Positions 59,444 to 64,000 of a stretch of 64,000 nt of DNA are shown piece by piece. Origin of the DNA: Xanthomonas fragariae (lineage in GTDB: Bacteria; Pseudomonadota; Gammaproteobacteria; Xanthomonadales; Xanthomonadaceae); the NCBI RefSeq assembly GCF_900183975.1, contig NZ_LT853882.1, positions 1,419,501 through 1,483,500 on the forward strand, given 5' to 3'. The position numbers and the translations under genes are program-made. Under the pieces are notes generated by a model. It made no database searches and was not told where the DNA came from. It saw nothing but the letters and a program-made list of their open reading frames with translations. Positions within the stretch are counted from its first letter, which is position 1; each line of letters opens with the position of its first letter.

Positions 59444-60319
59444 TTAGCGCACGCGGTCCACCGCGAAGCGCCCCAGCCTGGCCAGCGTGTCGCCTGGTGG
59501 CCCGTAAGGCTGCAGCACCTGGTGCATGCGTGTCGCCAGTTCGGCCAATTTGGCCTTGGCGCCTTCCATTCCGAGCAGGGCAGGGTAGGTGGACTTGGAG
59601 TGCGCCGCGTCCTTGCCGGCGGTCTTGCCCAACTGCGCCGAGCTCGATTCCACATCCAGAATGTCGTCGCGCACTTGAAAGGCCAGGCCCAGCGCATCGG
59701 CAAAGTTGTCCAGACGTTGCTGGTCGGCAGGCGCGGCGCCGCCGGTCAGTGCGCCCATGCGCACCGCAGCACGGATCAAGGCGCCGGTCTTGAGCGCGTG
59801 CATGCGTTCAAGATCGCTGAGCGACTGCACCTGCCCGGTCGCGTCGATATCCAGTGCTTGGCCGCCGCACATGCCGGCAGCGCCGGCAGCGGTCGCCAGA
59901 CTCTGCAGCCAGCCGACACGCAGCTCGGCACTGGCCGAGGCGCCGGCCAACAGTTCGAAGGCGCGCGTCTGCAACGCATCGCCGGCCAGAATTGCCGTGG
60001 CTTCGTCGAAGGCGATATGCACGGTAGGCTGGCCGCGCCGCAGCGCGTCGTCGTCCATTGCCGGCAGGTCGTCGTGCACCAGCGAGTAGGCGTGGATGAG
60101 CTCCACTGCGACGGCAGGCGTCTCCAATCTGTCTTCGTCGGCACCGAACAACGCACCGCTTGCGTACACCAGCAGCGGCCGCATGCGTTTGCCGCTGCCC
60201 AGCACCGCGTGTCGCATCGCTGCGTGTAGGCGTTGCGGCGCGCGTGTCGCGCTCGGCAGACAGGCCTCCAGGCGAAGTTCGGTGCGAGCGATCCAGTGCT
60301 CGAACAGCGCCGAACTCAC
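59444..60319 (-). CDS. ispA: Farnesyl diphosphate synthase
   Basis: 291 aa from GTG 60319, one base after the xseB stop; the frame is open to a TTG at 60358 inside xseB, but 291 aa is the usual length. The Asp-rich motifs are LVHDDLPAMDDD and FQVRDDILD, so it condenses IPP with DMAPP/GPP to farnesyl diphosphate. The xseB-ispA pair is standard; dxs, often next, is absent here. Confidence 0.94.
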   Translation of the reverse strand: MSSALFEHWIARTELRLEACLPSATRAPQRLHAAMRHAVLGSGKRMRPLLVYASGALFGADEDRLETPAVAVELIHAYSLVHDDLPAMDDDALRRGQPTVHIAFDEATAILAGDALQTRAFELLAGASASAELRVGWLQSLATAAGAAGMCGGQALDIDATGQVQSLSDLERMHALKTGALIRAAVRMGALTGGAAPADQQRLDNFADALGLAFQVRDDILDVESSSAQLGKTAGKDAAHSKSTYPALLGMEGAKAKLAELATRMHQVLQPYGPPGDTLARLGRFAVDRVR

Positions 60320-60320
60320 C

Positions 60321-60581
60321 TCAGCTGTCCAGCGATGGCGGTTCGAAGGCCTCGGCAAGCTTGGGACGGGCGGGGTCGGTCAGCAAGCGCACGCGCAATT
60401 GGGCTTGCTCCAGCGCCTGCTGACAATCGCGGTACAAGCCGATGCCGCGTTCGTAGGCCGTGAGCGATTGCTCCAGGCTCAGGTCGCCGACTTCCATCTT
60501 TTGCACCAGTTGCTCGAGTTCTTCCAACGACTGTTCGAAGCGGGCAACCGGGGACGTTTCGTTCAAGGACTTCTTGGCCAT
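60321..60581 (-). CDS. xseB: Exodeoxyribonuclease VII small subunit
   Basis: 86 aa from ATG 60581 ([57 protein letters not shown]). A small helical protein that wraps the large subunit XseA. Directly upstream of ispA, so co-transcribed. Confidence 0.95.
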   Translation of the reverse strand: MAKKSLNETSPVARFEQSLEELEQLVQKMEVGDLSLEQSLTAYERGIGLYRDCQQALEQAQLRVRLLTDPARPKLAEAFEPPSLDS

Positions 60582-60612
60582 CGCCAAAGTGTGCGGCGCG
60601 CGCGCAGGCGGG

Positions 60613-61908
60613 TCAATTCGCAGTGGCGTCGTCGCGCCATCGCAGATAGGCGGCGTTGGCTTGCAACCAGTCGTTCAAGCTCGCCGAAATGATGCGATCG
60701 CCGGCTGCTAGCACATGCTTGTCGGCCCACAAGACGGGCAGCCGCTGGCGTTGCCACGGTGGCAGATCCAGCGCTTGCAGCAGATGCTTGAGTTGATGCG
60801 AATGCGCGCGCTGCGGCAACGTGATGCGTTCGCCGCCTTGGCGCGCACGCACACGCAGCGGTTGTGCGAAACGCAGGCCGGGTGGGCCATGCAATTGCAG
60901 CTGCGCGCCGTCTGGCAGCTGCAGAGGATGTTCGCCGTCCCAATGCGCTTGCCAGTCCGACGGCCAGGTCGCGGATGGGCGATGCAGATACAGGCACTGA
61001 CGCCAGCGACGCACTTCTACCTGTTGCCAGGCGAAGCGGGCTTGCCGATCCGGTGCGTGGTTGTCGATTTCCTGTTCCAACGCAGCGATGCCATGCGCAG
61101 GCAGGGGCGGTGCATGACCTGCGCTAACCCAAGCACGCAGCAAACGCGGCCGACGTGCCGCTGGCTGCCCACGCAGCAGTTGCAGATCCAGCGCACCGCT
61201 TGCGGTCCGCATTCTGGGCAGAAGTGCGAGATCGTCGTGCAGCAGCAGATCGCTGGCATCGGCGCTCAACTGTGCACTGCGCGCCAACGCATCGGCAGCC
61301 TGCGGCCAGCGTTGATGCAACAAAGGCATCACTTGGTTGCGCAGGAAATTGCGGTCGTGGCGTGTATCGGCATTGCTGGGGTCTTCGATCCATTGCAGCC
61401 CGTGCGCCAGCGCATAAGCGAGCACGTCGGCGCGACCGTTCGCCAGTAACGGACGCCACAGCATTCCGTTGGCGAACGGGCGCTGCGCGCGCATCGCCGC
61501 TAATCCATCCGGGCCGGAGGCACGCAACGCGCGCAGCAAAAACGTTTCGGCCTGATCGTCGCGGTGGTGCGCCAGCGCGAGCCATTCGCCTGGTGCCAGT
61601 GCTTGCGCGCACGCTGCATGGCGCGCGTTGCGTGCCGCCGCTTCCAGGCCAAGACCGCTGTCGCGTGCGACCTGCACACGGACGATCTGCAAGGGAATCT
61701 GCAGCGCATCACATGCACGCAGGCAATGGGCGGCCCACGCGTCGGCATCGGCATGCAGCCCGTGATGCACGTGCAGCGCGCGCAGCCCGGTATCGCAATA
61801 GCGTGGCGTCGTCGCCAGCAAATGCAGCAACACGCCCGAATCGATACCGCCGCTGAAGGCAATCAGCACCGGTCCGGGCGGTGTCGCGGGTAACGACAGT
61901 GCAGTCAT
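60613..61908 (-). CDS. tilS: tRNA(Ile)-lysidine synthetase
   Basis: 431 aa ([32 protein letters not shown]). The PP-loop SGGIDS is present, with [30 protein letters not shown] and the C-terminal substrate domain ([26 protein letters not shown]). It makes lysidine at position 34 of tRNA-Ile2. Its end is 31 bp from xseB. Confidence 0.96.
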   Translation of the reverse strand: MTALSLPATPPGPVLIAFSGGIDSGVLLHLLATTPRYCDTGLRALHVHHGLHADADAWAAHCLRACDALQIPLQIVRVQVARDSGLGLEAAARNARHAACAQALAPGEWLALAHHRDDQAETFLLRALRASGPDGLAAMRAQRPFANGMLWRPLLANGRADVLAYALAHGLQWIEDPSNADTRHDRNFLRNQVMPLLHQRWPQAADALARSAQLSADASDLLLHDDLALLPRMRTASGALDLQLLRGQPAARRPRLLRAWVSAGHAPPLPAHGIAALEQEIDNHAPDRQARFAWQQVEVRRWRQCLYLHRPSATWPSDWQAHWDGEHPLQLPDGAQLQLHGPPGLRFAQPLRVRARQGGERITLPQRAHSHQLKHLLQALDLPPWQRQRLPVLWADKHVLAAGDRIISASLNDWLQANAAYLRWRDDATAN

Positions 61909-61999
61909 CGAGACATGCAGATCGACACGGCGTTTGAACGCGCTGCGACCGCCGGCGATTTGTCTTCACTCCCGGTCGTGCCACGCGCAGCGTTGTACA

Positions 62000-63733
62000 T
62001 CACCGCTTGGTCGCAGTCTCGAACGTGGTCGGCTTCGGCAACTCCACCGGCACGCCGGCGCTGTCGCAGGTGCCGGCCTTGCACAGGCGCTCGCGCAGGC
62101 GCGGGGTGGCCTGCACGATGACGTGGTAAATGACGTTCTCTTCCAAGGTGCCGCGGAACGCCGCGCTGCCCGGGCCCGTCGCCCAGATGCCCACGTCTTC
62201 GCCGCCATGGCTCTCGGACTTGGTCGGTACCAGCGATTCCTGCATGTAGCTGGGCGCTTCGGTGTCGACATGGGTCAAGTCCGGGCGGCCGGCTGCGGGT
62301 TCGCTGCTGCTGGGTTCGTGCGGGAATTTCTTCGGGCCGGCCGGCTGCGCGTTGCTGGCACCGGTATGACCGGGGCCGTTTGCGTAGCTCAGCGTAGTGT
62401 AGGGCTGCCCGGCCAGATCGGTGGCCAGCTGGGTGCGGTCGCCTTCTTCGCCGCCGGTGCCACGCACCTTGCCCAGGATCGGGTTGCCGCGCACCGGGTA
62501 GCCGACGAAGTTGAGCGTGTGCGAATGGTCGGCGGTGACGATGATCAGCGTGTCCGGTGACGCGGTCTGCACGGCGGTGCGCACCGCATCGGATAGCGAG
62601 ACGGTTTCATCGAGTGCGCGGTAGGCGTTGCCGGCGTGGTTGGCGTGGTCGATACGACCGCCTTCGACCATGAGCGCGAAGCCGTTCGGGTCGCGCGACA
62701 GCGACTGGATCGCGGTGCGCGTCATCTCGGTCAGGCTGGGCTCGCCTTGCGCAGTGCGGTTGCGGTCGTGATCGAACTGCATGTGATCCGGCTGGAACAG
62801 GCCCAGCAACGCAGGCGCACCGGCAGCGTCCTTTAATTGCTGTTCGTTCCATACATACGCGCCTTGCGGGTGCGCCTGCTTCCACTCGGCGATCAGATCG
62901 CGGCCGTCCAGGCGCAGGCCGACCTTGTCGTCGTATTCCGGGTCGCGCTCCTGCACGGTCTGGAACTGGCTGCGTCCGCCGCCTAGCACCACTTGCGGGC
63001 CGCGCCCGTAACGCGCGGTCCAGAGCAATTGCTGGGCGATGTCCTGGCAGCCGGCGGTGCGTGCGGCGTCGGGCAGGTCGGTGTCGTTTTCCCAGTTGCG
63101 GTCCGGCGAATGGGCATAGGTCGCGGCCGGGGTGGCGTGGGTGAGTCGGGTGGTGGTGACGATCCCGGTCGCCATGCCGGCGCTGTCGGCCAGTTGCAGC
63201 CAGCTCAACAGACCTTTGCCCAGGCTGTCGGCGCAGTCGCTGCGGTTGCCGCTACTGACGCCGATCGCGCCCATGTGCGACTTCACGCCGGTGGTGATGG
63301 CGGTCATGGTGCCGGCCGAATCCGGCGTCTGTGAATCGGTGTTGTAAGTCTTGCTGAAGGCGGTAGCCGGAAACTGTTCCCATGACAACAGGTTCTCTTC
63401 GCCCGGCCCGCCCTTGCGCTGGCCGTCCAGGATGCGTGCGGCGGCCACAGTGGTCAGGCTCATCCCATCGCCCAGAAACAGGATCACGTTGCGCGCGCGG
63501 CCGGCCATGGCGCCATTGCCGGCCGCACGTGACGCGCTGGAGCGGTACCACCATTGCGGCGTCTCGCCAGCGGGATGTGTCACCTGCGGCACCTCTACCC
63601 GCACCGACGCGGGTGCAGAGGCGCTGGTTCTGGCAGTGGAGGCGCAGGCGACCACGCACAGCGTGGTTAGGGCGACGAGGGCAGGCAGGCGGTAGCGCAT
63701 CGGCATCGAATTCGTGACTGAATCAACGCTCAT
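62000..63733 (-). CDS. Alkaline phosphatase, exported
   Basis: 577 aa. I keep ATG 63733, though ATG 63706 or 63700 would also give the signal peptide (LPALVALTTLCVVACAS) with a lipobox-like VVAC. The phosphatase fold is clear: VILFLGDGMSLTTVAAARIL, DSAGTMTAITTGVKS with the catalytic Ser region, VMVEGGRIDHANHAGN and VTADHSHT metal ligands, and ESHGGEDVGIWA. Likely a periplasmic or membrane-attached phosphomonoesterase induced by phosphate lack. Confidence 0.93.
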   Translation of the reverse strand: MSVDSVTNSMPMRYRLPALVALTTLCVVACASTARTSASAPASVRVEVPQVTHPAGETPQWWYRSSASRAAGNGAMAGRARNVILFLGDGMSLTTVAAARILDGQRKGGPGEENLLSWEQFPATAFSKTYNTDSQTPDSAGTMTAITTGVKSHMGAIGVSSGNRSDCADSLGKGLLSWLQLADSAGMATGIVTTTRLTHATPAATYAHSPDRNWENDTDLPDAARTAGCQDIAQQLLWTARYGRGPQVVLGGGRSQFQTVQERDPEYDDKVGLRLDGRDLIAEWKQAHPQGAYVWNEQQLKDAAGAPALLGLFQPDHMQFDHDRNRTAQGEPSLTEMTRTAIQSLSRDPNGFALMVEGGRIDHANHAGNAYRALDETVSLSDAVRTAVQTASPDTLIIVTADHSHTLNFVGYPVRGNPILGKVRGTGGEEGDRTQLATDLAGQPYTTLSYANGPGHTGASNAQPAGPKKFPHEPSSSEPAAGRPDLTHVDTEAPSYMQESLVPTKSESHGGEDVGIWATGPGSAAFRGTLEENVIYHVIVQATPRLRERLCKAGTCDSAGVPVELPKPTTFETATKR

Positions 63734-63847
63734 TATGCCGGGATGCTTGGCGTCACACGGATGACACAGCGCTGTTCCAATCGTGGTCTCGCGGGCGGCG
63801 CGTGCCTGGGCTATGGTGCACGCATTTCTCCCCGGATGATTCGACGC

Positions 63848-64000
63848 ATGACATTGGTCTCGGCCTGGTTGCGCATTCCGTTCTGGCAGCGCGTTGCGGC
63901 TGGCTTCTTCCTCGGCGCGCTGGCTGGCTGGGCCGTGGGCCCGGCGACCGATGTGTGGTTCGGCCCGCTCGGCGAGCTTTACGTCACGCTGATCAGGATG
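63848..64000 (+). CDS. Dicarboxylate/amino acid:cation symporter, N-terminal part
   Basis: 51 codons from ATG 63848 to the window end: MTLVSAWLRIPFWQRVAAGF then LGALAGWAVGPATDVWFGPLGELYVTLIRM. This is the first membrane helix and loop of the DAACS (GltP/DctA) family, where GxxFxxLIKM is conserved. Divergent from the phosphatase gene. The rest lies outside the window. Confidence 0.75.
   Translation, partial: MTLVSAWLRIPFWQRVAAGFFLGALAGWAVGPATDVWFGPLGELYVTLIRM

Overview
This window is Xanthomonas chromosome, from the plant-pathogenic, T3SS-bearing kind. The evidence is a complete hrp/hrc/hpa type III secretion gene set in the Xanthomonas order, several TTCGB-N15-TTCGB plant-inducible promoter (PIP) boxes with correctly spaced -10 motifs, high GC, and flanking housekeeping genes that read as typical xanthomonad proteins. 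An hrpW harpin/pectate-lyase gene sits directly beside hpaB, and a very large effector ORF follows it. This suggests a lineage like X. campestris, X. gardneri or X. hortorum rather than the X. oryzae/X. citri layout, but I cannot name the species.

Layout. 1-553: 3' part of an IS5-family transposase. 551-5467: left flank on the minus strand, with a DUF885 lipoprotein, a small acidic hypothetical, a LysR remnant, a cyclophilin-type PPIase, a DUF378 protein and a frameshifted DUF4442 gene. 5697-8294: a PIP-driven pair of a small acidic chaperone-like gene and a 677-aa XopF-like effector. 8402-12499: a 1365-aa XopZ/AWR-like effector candidate. 12622-13731: hrpW. 13898-22373 (minus strand): hpaB, hrpE, hrpD6, hrcD, hpaA, hrcS, hrcR, hrcQ, hpaP, hrcV and hrcU. 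22591-30212 (plus strand): hrpB1, hrpB2, hrcJ, hrpB4, hrpB5, hrcN, hrpB7, hrcT and hrcC. 30290-31620: divergent hpa1 and hpa2. 31777-33885: a broken effector-like gene bracketed by two miniature inverted-repeat elements. No hrpF translocon gene lies in the window.

34375-43016 returns to core genome: a CnoX-type thioredoxin, a DUF998 membrane protein, leuS, lptE, holA, nadD, rsfS and a J-domain protein. 43340-46150 is an IS scrapyard: a large inverted repeat, an IS3 element with a 4-bp target duplication and a disrupted transposase, and IS3/IS5 remnants. rlmH sits in the middle of it. 46197-64000: a SIMPL protein, maf, rng, yhdP, tldD, darP (yjgA), pmbA, a DUF4870 protein, a frameshifted M35 metalloprotease, ispA, xseB, tilS, an alkaline phosphatase and the start of a dicarboxylate symporter.

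How it works together. The hrc genes build the secretion machine (HrcC outer ring, HrcJ/HrcD inner rings, HrcR/S/T/U/V export gate, HrcN/HrpB5/HrcQ/HrpB7 ATPase and sorting platform, HrpE pilus). HpaB, HpaA and HpaP order the substrates. Hpa1, HrpW and the large effector candidates are secreted cargo. PIP boxes tie the main operons and the XopF-like pair to the HrpX regulon. A family of short elements sharing terminal repeats with the IS5 transposase is scattered through both flanks. It has broken a promoter, probably truncated a regulator, and repeatedly lies flush against stop codons.
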